From contig CAZKUN010000007.1 in assembly GCA_964555935.1 (NCBI GenBank), positions 23,699-87,698 on the forward strand: a DNA stretch of 64,000 nucleotides. The letters run 5' to 3'. Shown here one piece after another: positions 43,596-52,129 of the stretch. Under the pieces are notes generated by a model. That model did no database searches, was not told where the DNA came from, and saw only the letters and a list, made by a program, of their open reading frames with translations. The translations under genes and the position numbers were made by a program. The stretch comes from CAZKUN01 sp964555935 (lineage in GTDB: Bacteria; Armatimonadota; Zipacnadia; Zipacnadales; VGFC01). Positions within the stretch are counted from its first letter, which is position 1. The number at the start of each line of letters is the position of its first letter.

Positions 43596-44438
43596 TTGGC
43601 CGCCGCCTGCTGCGTAGCCGTGGCGCACGCGATGGCCAAGGACGTCCTCCACAAGCTTCCACTCACCCAGTTCTACGCCGTCAGGACGGGCGCTGGAGCC
43701 ATCGTCTCGTTCGCCGCCGTGGTTCTCCTGGGCGACCTGCCCGTGCTGCTCAGCATGTCCGCGCCCGCGCTGCTGATCGTCTTCGGCGCCGGCTTGCTTG
43801 TGCCGCTGCTGGTCAACCTACTCTCGTTCTGGTCGATGCGCCGCATGCCCCTCAACGTCCACGCGCCGCTGTTTCGCACCTACGTCGTCAGCGTGTTCAT
43901 CCTCTCGCTCTTCTTCCTCAAGGATGAAGTCTGGACGCCACTCTCCGCTAGCGCGGTCATCGTGACTTTCATCGGAGTGGTCGCGTTCACAGCGGCCAAG
44001 AAGCCCGACCGGCACCACAAGACACCCCTAAAGGCGATCATCGTCTGCCTCATCGGGGCGTTCTGCTTCGCGGTCGGCAAGATCCTCTGGAAGAAAATGG
44101 GGGCCGTCGCGTCGCCGGCGATCATCACCTTCGCCGGCACGATGACCTGCGCGGTCATCTTCAACATCGCCTACGCCGTCGACCGACCGGAGACGGGCCC
44201 GGTTAAGGACCAGCTCATAGCCATCATCTCGGGCATTCTCGTCTTCGTCGGCGGAAACATGCTTGTGATCACGGCGCTCCAACACGCGCCGACCGCCGTC
44301 GTCAGTGCCATCCACTCCACCAGCGCCCTCTTGATCGCCGCGCTCGCCTTCGTGTTTCTGGGCGAGCGATGGACGAGATGGCAGGCCATGGCGGCGCTCA
44401 TCATCGTCGCCGGCCTCGTGATGCTCTTCTTCAGGTGA
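43596..44438 (+). CDS. EamA/DMT-family transporter
   Basis: About 280 residues with ten predicted membrane helices, arranged as two five-helix halves typical of drug/metabolite transporters (EamA). The second half ends with ALQHAPTAVVSAIHSTSALL and FLGERWTRWQAM, the usual EamA signature. TTG at 43596 is the first standard start, but the preceding in-frame codons encode a hydrophobic run (GITTGILIA) needed to complete helix one, so the true start may be ATC at 43572 or elsewhere. No substrate can be named. Confidence 0.75.
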   Translation: MAAACCVAVAHAMAKDVLHKLPLTQFYAVRTGAGAIVSFAAVVLLGDLPVLLSMSAPALLIVFGAGLLVPLLVNLLSFWSMRRMPLNVHAPLFRTYVVSVFILSLFFLKDEVWTPLSASAVIVTFIGVVAFTAAKKPDRHHKTPLKAIIVCLIGAFCFAVGKILWKKMGAVASPAIITFAGTMTCAVIFNIAYAVDRPETGPVKDQLIAIISGILVFVGGNMLVITALQHAPTAVVSAIHSTSALLIAALAFVFLGERWTRWQAMAALIIVAGLVMLFFR

Positions 44439-44441
44439 GCC

Positions 44442-45377
44442 CTACGGAACTTGCAGCGTCCCCACTCGGCCGCCGTCCATCACGCTAACCGTGCGCGTCG
44501 CGGCGTCCCAGCCCACCTCAGCGCCCAGCGCCTCGGCCACGAACCGCATCGGCACGAAGGTCCGGCTGCCCTTGATCTCCGGCGGAGCGTCTAGCCTGAC
44601 GGTCTCGCCATCGACGTGGCCCACCGTGTTGCCGATCTCGATCTCAACCCGGTTGTCGCCGCGCGTCGCCGTGATTCGTTTGGCGGCGGAGTTGTACTTC
44701 ACATCCGCGCCCAGCCATTCGAATATCGCCCTCAGCGGCACCAGCGTCCGACCGCCCTCAATGTACGGATCCGCGTCTGATGGGATCGAATCGCCCGCGC
44801 CCGCCGTCGGCGCCGCCCATCCGGTCGCTCCCGGCAGCAGGAAACTCACCAACGCCAGCGGCCGAGCATCGCGATCCGGGAATCGCAGCTTGAATGGGAT
44901 CTTCTCATCCGTGCCGATGAGGTCGGCCAGGATGTCATGCACGTCCGGGTTCGGACAGGCGAAGTGCTGGCCATAGAACTCGTACAGCCCGTCGCCCTCG
45001 TCGGAGATGCTCGTGCCCGTCAGCGCGATCTCAAACACGGTGCCCGCCGCCACCGGCGTCTTGTCCACGATCTGTATCAGCGCGTAAGGCGGCGCAGCCT
45101 CGACAGTCCGCTCCTCAATCCTCAACTCGTACGTGAAGCCCCACTCGTAGTTGAAACCCTCAATCTGACCCGAAAGCGGCTCCGGCGCGCCGCCCCGAGT
45201 GGCGCTCGCCAGCAGACATAGCGTCCCGTCCGAGCACTCCTGCTGATACGGCGCTACGTATATTGTCTTCTCAACCGCCGCATCCGCCGGCCCTGCCAAG
45301 ACAAGCCCGACAACGGCGAGGGCAATGGCGAATGCAGTCAGGATCATCGGCAGTCGTGACTTCGCATCGTTGGTCAT
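44442..45377 (-). CDS. Secreted DUF4377 protein with two copper-amine-oxidase-N stalk repeats
   Basis: A 311-residue protein with a signal peptide (MILTAFAIALAVVGLVLAG). Residues about 38-100 (IYVAPYQQECSDGTLCLL, GQIEGFNYEWGFTYELRIEE) match DUF4377, a beta-rich domain with a Cys pair. The C-terminal about 110 residues hold two repeats of the Cu_amine_oxidN1 type (GGRTLVPLRAIFEWLGADV and GSRTFVPMRFVAEALGAEV). GAGGT 7 bases upstream supports the start. The stalk repeat is common in Firmicutes and Armatimonadota surface proteins. Function is unknown. Confidence 0.78.
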   Translation of the reverse strand: MTNDAKSRLPMILTAFAIALAVVGLVLAGPADAAVEKTIYVAPYQQECSDGTLCLLASATRGGAPEPLSGQIEGFNYEWGFTYELRIEERTVEAAPPYALIQIVDKTPVAAGTVFEIALTGTSISDEGDGLYEFYGQHFACPNPDVHDILADLIGTDEKIPFKLRFPDRDARPLALVSFLLPGATGWAAPTAGAGDSIPSDADPYIEGGRTLVPLRAIFEWLGADVKYNSAAKRITATRGDNRVEIEIGNTVGHVDGETVRLDAPPEIKGSRTFVPMRFVAEALGAEVGWDAATRTVSVMDGGRVGTLQVP

Positions 45378-45467
45378 CAGAAATACCTCTGCTGGCGTGC
45401 GACACAGTCTGGTGGCTCTGGTTCTCAGAACACCATTCCCGCCCGTGTCGTCACGCCGATCGAAGAA

Positions 45468-48400
45468 TCACTCTATCTCAAAGGGGACGTGTGTCGTGGC
45501 GCTCCAGTTCCCTGCGTTGTCGCGCGCCCGGATGTGGAAGCAGTAATGCCCGGGCTCAAGGCCCGTGAATTCCGTCGACGTATCGGTGCCGGTAATCGTC
45601 TCCGGCGGCACTGTCGCGTTGTCTGAATCTAGCGCCCAACTATAGCCGCTCACGCCGCTCGCGTCCGACGGCGCGGACCATCTGAGGCCGGCGCTTTCGG
45701 CCGTGCGCGAGTACATCGCGTAGTCGTCGATGATGACCGCCCCATCGGCATTCGGCACCCTCAGGTTCAGGAACAGCCGGTGCGGATCCTGGTTCGCGCC
45801 GACGGCCTTCGCGAGGTCCACCGTTGCTGTCTGCCACTCATCGCTGACGCTGAGGCTCCCCAGTTGCGCCCACGCCTCGCTCGAGCCGTTGAACGCCGTC
45901 GCCATCAGCGCCATCGACCCGCCGCGCGCATTCTCCCCCCGGTACCTGAATCGCAGCATCGGGAAGCGTCTCCACTCCTCGCCGAAGTCCTCCAGCATCC
46001 CGTAGACAGAGCCACTTCGGTCGCGCAGATCAGTCAGCTCGATGCACCCGGGGCCCGTCGCGCCGCCTGAGTCGAGGCGTCTCACCTGACAGCTCAGAAA
46101 GTTGCCCCACTCGCCGACATTGTCCTCAAACCCGTTCGCGGCCATCACCTCGACGGGCACGTAACTCACCACCGGAGCCGGCGGGGGCTCCGTGTCGGCC
46201 GCGTGGTCGACGGTCCAACTCCATTCCAGCGGCGCCATCTCGTTGCCAGCCAAGTCCCCCGCCGCGAGCGTGCAAGCAACGGTCGCGCCGTCACTCGCGA
46301 TCGGCCCTGGCGACGTGAACGAAACCTGCCCAGACGCCGCGTCGTGCGTCAGCTCGCGATCCACGATGGAGTAGACCGCCTCGCCCACCGTCAGCCGAAT
46401 GTCGGCCGGGCTGATGCCTGACCCCTCATCAGTCAGCGTCGCCGAGATCACTCTCGTGCACGCCGCCTCGCTGGGCGCCGGGCTGACGTTCTGAGCCGTC
46501 GGCGGCGCTTCATCGGTCGGCACCTCGGTCGCCGGCACGAGGTCCACGTTGTCGAGCCAATAGCACGTGCCGCGCCGGTTGCCGGGCCAGCCGGTGCTCG
46601 CGAACGCGATCCGCGTCACCGGGAGCGATGCCTGTCCCGGGAATGCCTTCTTCAGCAAGCCCAGCAGATCCACCGTCGCCGAGTGCCACGCGTCATCCGC
46701 CGTCGCCTCGATGTCGCCGATCACGGGCCAAGTGGTGTCGCTGTCAGTGAATCGGATCTGCCGTTTCGATCCATCGACCTCGACAACGATGTCCACCCGG
46801 GCCTCGTCGTCGATGCGGTAATCGAACCGTAGCGTCGGGTAGCGCGTCGCCTCGAATGGCACCCCGGTGAGCTCCGCGCCGAAAGGTCCGCCAATCTTCG
46901 CGTTCTGCACTTCCTCGCACCAGTCGCCGTCGCGCGCCTCGCGAGCAATCCTGATCTCAGCTCCTGAATCCACGCCCCAGGGCTTCAGCGCCATGTCTTG
47001 GGGCGCGTTGTCGGGGGGGGGCGCTGTGGGCCCCGTCCTGAATGCCAGATTGCGGAGTTGGTACGTCGCTCCGGCCCAGTTGCCGCCGATCCCGGCGTGT
47101 AGGTACCCTTCGCGCGAGCGGCTCCCGAAGCGCAGCGCCTCCAGCACGGGCGCGTCGGAGTAGGGGAGGAGCATCCCGCCGAGATCTACTGTCGCGCGGT
47201 GCCACTTCCCATCCGGCTTCGCCTCGATGTCGCCCACTGTCTCGATGCCGCGGATCATTTCCACCGGCCCGGTCATGCGCGCGCGGAACGTCCGCCCGTC
47301 GACGATGGGAAACGCGTCGATCTTCACGCCTTCGGGGATCGCGTATTCGAATTCGAGGATTGGGGTCGTGGCGAGGTCGATGTCGCCCGTCGGCGCCTCA
47401 ACCGCAAACGTCCCTCCCGCCGCCACGTTGGTGATCGTGACGCCCTGTCCGCCGCTCGCCACGCGCGACCCTGAGCTGATCGATCGCCATCCGGCTTCTG
47501 ATGCCGAGCCCACTTCCGCGCCCCGGCCATGCTCAGGAGCTTTCGGGCGCTCATAGTACACGCGCGCTCGCGCGATTGTCAGTCCGTTCTCCACCGTCCA
47601 TATCCCAACCGCGCCGCCTGGGAGTGGGGCTGCGTCCTCGTATTCGGCCACCAGCTTCCCGTCGACAAACAGGCGCGCCGCGTTGCCCGCGCGCTCGGCG
47701 CGAACATGCCACCACTCCTTATGGAGCTGGCTTGCCTCCGGCCCGCTGATGACTTGGCTCCCAAGCCCGTCGAGGATGTCGGGCAACGTCAGATCAGGCG
47801 TCTGGGTGACCACCTCGCCCTGTCGGAATATGCCGCTCGCCCGGTTCTTCCAGCCACCGAGCACGAAGCTGTAGCCCGTGCCGGGCGTCTCGTTCTGCGC
47901 GCAGAGCGTCACGAAGATGTTGCTCGGACCCTGATAGAACGGCGCCCACGGCTGGTCCATCGGGATACCGGCAAAGAACTCCACCACAACATCGCCCTCG
48001 AACTCGTCTCGCGTCCAGATCGCCGCCATCTCGGGGTCGCGGCCGTTGAACCACGCCCACCGTGGCGTGCATGCCCATCGGCTGCGCACGCGCCAGTCGC
48101 CCTGCCCAATGCTCCACTCCGTCGGCGCCGAGCGGAATGCCGAGTCGATCACGTTCGCCGATGCGATCGACAGCGCTCGTGTTTGAGATGCCGGGCCGGA
48201 GAAGCCCACCTTGCCGCCACCTAGCGGCGCGTCGTCCTCGAAGCCCAACACGGTCGCCCCGTCCGCCACCGCCTCCACGGTCGCGCCGCGCCGGCGCAAT
48301 CGCAGGTCTGAGGTCCTGGCAACCGAGCCTGTCGCCTTCACCTCGGCGCCTCTGGAGAGTTCCAGCGCGAGCGCATCGCCCTCGCCTGGACTCATCGCCA

Positions 48401-49664
48401 GCCGGTATCCTGCCTGCGCGTCTGGCGGCGGCTGCGATGTCTGCCCGTCGCTCGGCACGCAGATGTGCAGCGTGGAGGGCTGCGCGAGGGCCTTTTCGTC
48501 AGCGTCCCATATCAACTCAACGTCGCCCCAGAAGTAGCCGGCGTGCCAGGCCGAATCTCCAGCGCGCTTCCACTGGCTGTTCTCATCAGACCACTCCTGC
48601 ATGTAGTGGTCGTTGAGAAACGAACTCGTCGCCGCGTCGTCCGCCCGCGCGAGCACGGTACGCGGCGTCTGCTTCGCCCCGGGGTAGATCGCCACGTCAT
48701 CGAACGCAACCGGCGTCGCGCCGGTGACGGTCAGCAGCGCCTTGCCATGGGCGAGTCCCGGCGCGTCGGCGGCGATCACCTCCACGCCGTCGATCGTGCC
48801 CGTCACTCGCCCCTCCACAGCCGAGATCGACATGCGGTGCCACTCGTCGGCGTCCATCCGCCATTCCGACTTGGCAAGTGCCTTGTCTTTCCCCCCGGTT
48901 CGCGCGACGATCTCAACGCGCCCGTTAGGACGCTCGGCGTACGTGAATCGCAGCGCGTGGTAGTTCGCGTTATCGTGCAGCCCCAGTCCCACCCCAAACG
49001 CCGTCGCTTCCGCGTCCGGCCGGACTGACGCCTCGACGGTGTGGTCCTCCCAGAACCAATCGCCCGCCGACGCCACGGCGTCCGTCTTCTCCGCGCCAGA
49101 CCCCGCGAACTGAAACGCGTTTGCGCTGAATGCCGCCACGCCGGTCGCCGACAGAGCCCACTCGCCCGCTTCCGCCGCCCACGGGTTCTCCTCGTCGTCG
49201 CCGCGCATGAAGTCATCAGCGAACACGGCCTCGCCGACGGGCTGGCACCAGATCGCCTCCAGGTCCTCCGGTTGCCCGTCGACCACGCCCCACGTCCCCC
49301 CAACGGGCACGTCGCACTTGCCGCGAGCGATCGTCGTCGCGCCATACGCCACCGACACGCGCCCGTCCCGCACCTTCAGCACGATGTCGCCCGACGCAAC
49401 CGGCTTGCGCGACTTGCCCCGCGCCACAACGGCGTCGGCGCCGTCGCGTCGGATGGTCACGGTGCATGAGGTCGGCTTCAGCTCAAATCCGAGGGAGTTG
49501 CTCTCGTCGAGGCGTGACGCGAGGATCGTCAGCCCGGCTCGCTCGTTGACGAGATCTGCCGGGACTACGAGGTTGTAAGGAGCCTCACACGCGTCGCCCG
49601 ACAGCGCCGGCGTGGGCGATGCAGCATGAGCGGGCATCAGCAACAGCAGCACGGCGAGAAGCAT
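45468..49664 (-). CDS. Very large secreted multidomain protein (ConA/LamG-like and Ig-like modules)
   Basis: 1398 residues with a signal peptide (LLAVLLLLMPAHAA). The N-terminal half has at least two ConA-lectin or DUF1080-like domains (WEDHTVEASVRPDAEATAFG, HRMSISAVEGRVTGTIDGV; WWHVRAERAGNAARLFVDG). Later modules are jelly rolls that recur about three times with the same ending (WHRATVDLGGMLLP, WHSATVDLLGLLKK, WQTATVDLAKAVGA). The C-terminal about 90 residues look like a fibronectin/Ig-like domain (HYCFHIRARDNAGNWSATTH). It is probably an extracellular glycan-binding or structural protein. No catalytic motif was found. Confidence 0.68.
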   Translation of the reverse strand: MLLAVLLLLMPAHAASPTPALSGDACEAPYNLVVPADLVNERAGLTILASRLDESNSLGFELKPTSCTVTIRRDGADAVVARGKSRKPVASGDIVLKVRDGRVSVAYGATTIARGKCDVPVGGTWGVVDGQPEDLEAIWCQPVGEAVFADDFMRGDDEENPWAAEAGEWALSATGVAAFSANAFQFAGSGAEKTDAVASAGDWFWEDHTVEASVRPDAEATAFGVGLGLHDNANYHALRFTYAERPNGRVEIVARTGGKDKALAKSEWRMDADEWHRMSISAVEGRVTGTIDGVEVIAADAPGLAHGKALLTVTGATPVAFDDVAIYPGAKQTPRTVLARADDAATSSFLNDHYMQEWSDENSQWKRAGDSAWHAGYFWGDVELIWDADEKALAQPSTLHICVPSDGQTSQPPPDAQAGYRLAMSPGEGDALALELSRGAEVKATGSVARTSDLRLRRRGATVEAVADGATVLGFEDDAPLGGGKVGFSGPASQTRALSIASANVIDSAFRSAPTEWSIGQGDWRVRSRWACTPRWAWFNGRDPEMAAIWTRDEFEGDVVVEFFAGIPMDQPWAPFYQGPSNIFVTLCAQNETPGTGYSFVLGGWKNRASGIFRQGEVVTQTPDLTLPDILDGLGSQVISGPEASQLHKEWWHVRAERAGNAARLFVDGKLVAEYEDAAPLPGGAVGIWTVENGLTIARARVYYERPKAPEHGRGAEVGSASEAGWRSISSGSRVASGGQGVTITNVAAGGTFAVEAPTGDIDLATTPILEFEYAIPEGVKIDAFPIVDGRTFRARMTGPVEMIRGIETVGDIEAKPDGKWHRATVDLGGMLLPYSDAPVLEALRFGSRSREGYLHAGIGGNWAGATYQLRNLAFRTGPTAPPPDNAPQDMALKPWGVDSGAEIRIAREARDGDWCEEVQNAKIGGPFGAELTGVPFEATRYPTLRFDYRIDDEARVDIVVEVDGSKRQIRFTDSDTTWPVIGDIEATADDAWHSATVDLLGLLKKAFPGQASLPVTRIAFASTGWPGNRRGTCYWLDNVDLVPATEVPTDEAPPTAQNVSPAPSEAACTRVISATLTDEGSGISPADIRLTVGEAVYSIVDRELTHDAASGQVSFTSPGPIASDGATVACTLAAGDLAGNEMAPLEWSWTVDHAADTEPPPAPVVSYVPVEVMAANGFEDNVGEWGNFLSCQVRRLDSGGATGPGCIELTDLRDRSGSVYGMLEDFGEEWRRFPMLRFRYRGENARGGSMALMATAFNGSSEAWAQLGSLSVSDEWQTATVDLAKAVGANQDPHRLFLNLRVPNADGAVIIDDYAMYSRTAESAGLRWSAPSDASGVSGYSWALDSDNATVPPETITGTDTSTEFTGLEPGHYCFHIRARDNAGNWSATTHVPFEIE

Positions 49665-49763
49665 TGGCGTGAGTGATCTCCGGGCGCGGCGTGCTTGTTC
49701 TCAACAAACTGGTCCCCGGAGAGTTCGTTCGCGGTCGTCTCGGACCTTGTTTGTCGTCGCCTC

Positions 49764-51260
49764 CTACACGCTCATCCACGCTGGATCGCACACGCGCGCG
49801 ACCTCGATCGGTGAGGTGATGCCCTCCAACGCCTTGCGGATCCCATCCGCGAAGAGCGTCGTCATGCCGCCCGCCACGCCCGCCGCGTGGACGGCCTCGA
49901 GGTCGGCCCCCTGGGCGATCAGGCTGGCTACCTCCGGCTCCACGGCCAGCACCTCGAACAGCGCCGTCTGGCGCCAGAACCCCACCCCTCGGCAGCGCTC
50001 GCAACCCGCGCCCTGGACAAACGTCGCGTCTGCCTGCCATTCGAGGCCTCCCGCCTCGGCTCGACGTCTCCACGCCGACACGGTCTCGTCGTCCACGGGC
50101 AGCTTCTCGCGGCAGTGCTCGCAGACTTTCCGCACCAGTCGCTGGTTGACCGATGCGATGAGGCTGTGGCCGAAGAGAAACGGCTCGATGCCGGCGTCGA
50201 GCACCCGCTGGATGTTGCCGAGCGCATCATTGGCGTGAAGCTGGACCAGCACGAGGTGACCGGTCAGCCCGGCCTCGACCGCCAAGTTCGCAGACTCGCG
50301 ATCGGGGACATCGCCTATGGCGATGATGTCGGGATCGGCCCGCATGACGCTTTGGAGCGCGTTCGCAACCGAGAGCCCAGCGCGCGGGTTCGTCTGGACC
50401 TGAACGGCGCCCGGCAGAAGGTGATAGACGGTGCTCTCGACCGTTATCACCGCGTTCTCGTCGGACTGGGCGTGCATGACCGCGGAGTAGAGCACGGTGG
50501 TCTTCCCCGAACCGGTGGGGCCGCCGAAGATGATGATCCCCGTCGGTTGGACCAAGGCCCGCTCGAGCCGCTCGCGGTCGGGATCGGACATGCCGAGATC
50601 GCCGAGGGAGAGATCGAGAAGACTCTCCGAGACGATCCTCAACGATAGCTTCTCGCCGAGCGGAGTGGGCAGCGACTGGACGATGGCACTGAGTGCGTGA
50701 CCGCCGTGGAGCGTCTCCTGGATGCGGCCCATCTGAGCGCTGGCCCGATCGGCAATGTCCATGCCGGCGAGGAGCTTCAGACGCCCGACCAACGCGGCGA
50801 ACACATCGCGCGGGAGATCGGTCACGGTTCGGAGCACGCCGTCGATCCGCAAGCGCAGCCGCCCGCCAGAGCGCGATGGGTCGAGATGAACGTCGCTGGA
50901 GGGGGGCATCACGGCGGCCAGCAACACCCTATGGGCGAGGGAGGCGACGCCGTCGCGGGCGTCGTCAGGGCTGGCGCCGAGCGGCAACTCCCCGCCCGCC
51001 GCTCCCTCGGGCGCCCATCCCATGACGGCCTCGACGGCGGCCTCGACCGCCTCTTCGTCCGCCGGAGAGCCAGCCGGATCGGGGCTCTCTAGGAATCGCT
51101 CAAGGTCGGCCCGGTACATCCGCCACTGCCGGCCCGCCTTGAACGCTTTGATTCTCCCCTGCGCGATCCATCGGTAGAGCGTCGTCCGCGTCGTGTTGAG
51201 GAAGTCCTGCGCTTGCCTGAAGTCCAGCACATCTCCGCCAGCCTCCATGTCCCGGTCCAT
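49764..51260 (-). CDS. Excisionase-type HTH domain fused to a GspE/PilB-like ATPase
   Basis: A 498-residue protein. Residues about 11-60 (FRQAQDFLNTTRTTLYRWIA, KAFKAGRQWRMYRADLERFL) are a MerR/excisionase-type winged helix (HTH_17). From about 105 it is a GspE/PilB ATPase: Walker A GPTGSGKT (247-254), Asp-box region ITVESTVYHLLPG (usually IEDPVEY), Walker B ADPDIIAIGDVPD (usually GEIRD), His box GLTGHLVLVQLHAND, and zinc Cys380/383/420/423. Walker A is intact, but the Glu of Walker B is Asp and the Arg is Pro, so ATPase activity may be altered. A strong promoter and a palindrome lie just upstream. GGAGG 7 bases before the ATG sets the start. No pilus genes adjoin it. Confidence 0.85.
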   Translation of the reverse strand: MDRDMEAGGDVLDFRQAQDFLNTTRTTLYRWIAQGRIKAFKAGRQWRMYRADLERFLESPDPAGSPADEEAVEAAVEAVMGWAPEGAAGGELPLGASPDDARDGVASLAHRVLLAAVMPPSSDVHLDPSRSGGRLRLRIDGVLRTVTDLPRDVFAALVGRLKLLAGMDIADRASAQMGRIQETLHGGHALSAIVQSLPTPLGEKLSLRIVSESLLDLSLGDLGMSDPDRERLERALVQPTGIIIFGGPTGSGKTTVLYSAVMHAQSDENAVITVESTVYHLLPGAVQVQTNPRAGLSVANALQSVMRADPDIIAIGDVPDRESANLAVEAGLTGHLVLVQLHANDALGNIQRVLDAGIEPFLFGHSLIASVNQRLVRKVCEHCREKLPVDDETVSAWRRRAEAGGLEWQADATFVQGAGCERCRGVGFWRQTALFEVLAVEPEVASLIAQGADLEAVHAAGVAGGMTTLFADGIRKALEGITSPIEVARVCDPAWMSV

Positions 51261-51281
51261 TGCCCGGCCTCCGTACTATCC

Positions 51282-51293
51282 ATAGATATCTAT
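51282..51293. promoter_or_regulatory. 12-base palindrome, candidate operator
   Basis: ATAGATATCTAT is a perfect palindrome between the -10 box and the start of the HTH-GspE gene on the minus strand. It would be well placed for autoregulation by the HTH domain. This is an inference from position. Confidence 0.4.
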
Positions 51294-51299
51294 AAGATA

Positions 51300-51328
51300 C
51301 TAATAACCTTTATGGGTATAAACGTCAA
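51300..51328 (-). promoter_or_regulatory. Sigma-70-like promoter of the HTH-GspE gene
   Basis: On the minus strand TTGACG (complement of 51323-51328) and TATTAG (complement of 51300-51305) are separated by 17 bases in an unusually AT-rich patch of the window. Confidence 0.55.
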
Positions 51329-51384
51329 CCCCTTTCCCACACAGGACAACAGAACGTCCACTGGGAACTCCACCACACGCTCAC

Positions 51385-52059
51385 ATGAAGCACCCCAACT
51401 CACTCCCACCACCCCCCATGACCGACCACCTCATCGACGCCGATGAGCGACTTCGGCTGCACTGGGCGGTGGTGCCCGGCGGGTTGGTGGTTTTCGGGTT
51501 GCTGGCAGTGGCGCAACACGGGCTGAGCACATTGCTCGGAGGCGGGCCGCCGCGTTACCCGACGGCGGCGATAGCGCCGGCGATCTTCATGGTCGGAGGG
51601 GCGTATCTCGCGGATCAGTTTCTGCCCGCAACGGGGCTGATCGGGAGGTGGGGAGCGGGGATGGGCTCGGGTGCGCTGCTCTCGTTCGGGGGAGTATCGC
51701 TGCTGCCAGCCATCTGCTGCTCGGCCAACGGCAACACCGGCTGGGTTCCGCTCCTGGTGCTGTCGCTCCTGCTGGGCGCGATGGGAACGATCGCGGGTGG
51801 GCTGATGGCCGTCGCGGCCCGAGCGGAGCGGGGGCGTCTGCCGCGGATGATGCTCGCGCCGGCGCTGGCGGTCGTGCCGTTCATGGTCTTCACGCCCTGG
51901 CTCTACATGCTGACGCAGGGAGGGAACACGCCGCTGACGGCGTGGTTCGTGGCGAACTACCAAGCGCTTTGGGTGGCAACCGGCGCGGGGGTGGTCTGGT
52001 CGGCGGCGGTCGGTCTGGTCGCGTCCTTCGGCCTCTGGATGACGGAGCGCCCTCGCTGA
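51385..52059 (+). CDS. Hypothetical membrane protein, about six helices
   Basis: A 224-residue integral membrane protein. Predicted helices include VPGGLVVFGLLAVAQHG, AIAPAIFMVGGAYLA, GALLSFGGVSLLPAICC, LLVLSLLLGAMGTIAGG, LAPALAVVPFMVFTPW and GAGVVWSAAVGLVASFG. The protein begins with a Pro-rich stretch; an in-frame ATG at 51418 may be the true start, and neither has a good SD. I do not recognise the family. It is divergent from the HTH-GspE gene. Confidence 0.55.
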   Translation: MKHPNSLPPPPMTDHLIDADERLRLHWAVVPGGLVVFGLLAVAQHGLSTLLGGGPPRYPTAAIAPAIFMVGGAYLADQFLPATGLIGRWGAGMGSGALLSFGGVSLLPAICCSANGNTGWVPLLVLSLLLGAMGTIAGGLMAVAARAERGRLPRMMLAPALAVVPFMVFTPWLYMLTQGGNTPLTAWFVANYQALWVATGAGVVWSAAVGLVASFGLWMTERPR

Positions 52060-52061
52060 AT

Positions 52062-52097
52062 CGAAAGCGGCGAGGCCAATCGGCCTCGCCGCTTTCG
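52062..52097. terminator. Perfect 16-base inverted repeat between convergent genes
   Basis: Arms CGAAAGCGGCGAGGCC and GGCCTCGCCGCTTTCG pair perfectly around AATC. It lies 3 bases after the membrane protein gene stop, before the converging ThuA-like gene. The loop-proximal stem is GC-rich, and the distal part ends in AAAG/CTTT, which would give a short U-tract in each direction. Confidence 0.6.
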
Positions 52098-52107
52098 CAC
52101 TGTAGGA

Positions 52108-52121
52108 GGGGTTTCAACCCC
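52108..52121. repeat. Short hairpin (REP-like)
   Basis: GGGGTT and AACCCC around TC form a short palindrome directly after the 16-base repeat. Similar GGGGTTTCAACCCC units are dispersed in many related genomes. Confidence 0.3.
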
Positions 52122-52129
52122 GACCGCCG

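Noticed and set aside
47005..47030. Runs of G inside the large secreted protein gene
   Set aside because: They fit the reading frame (Pro-rich on the minus strand) and do not break the gene.
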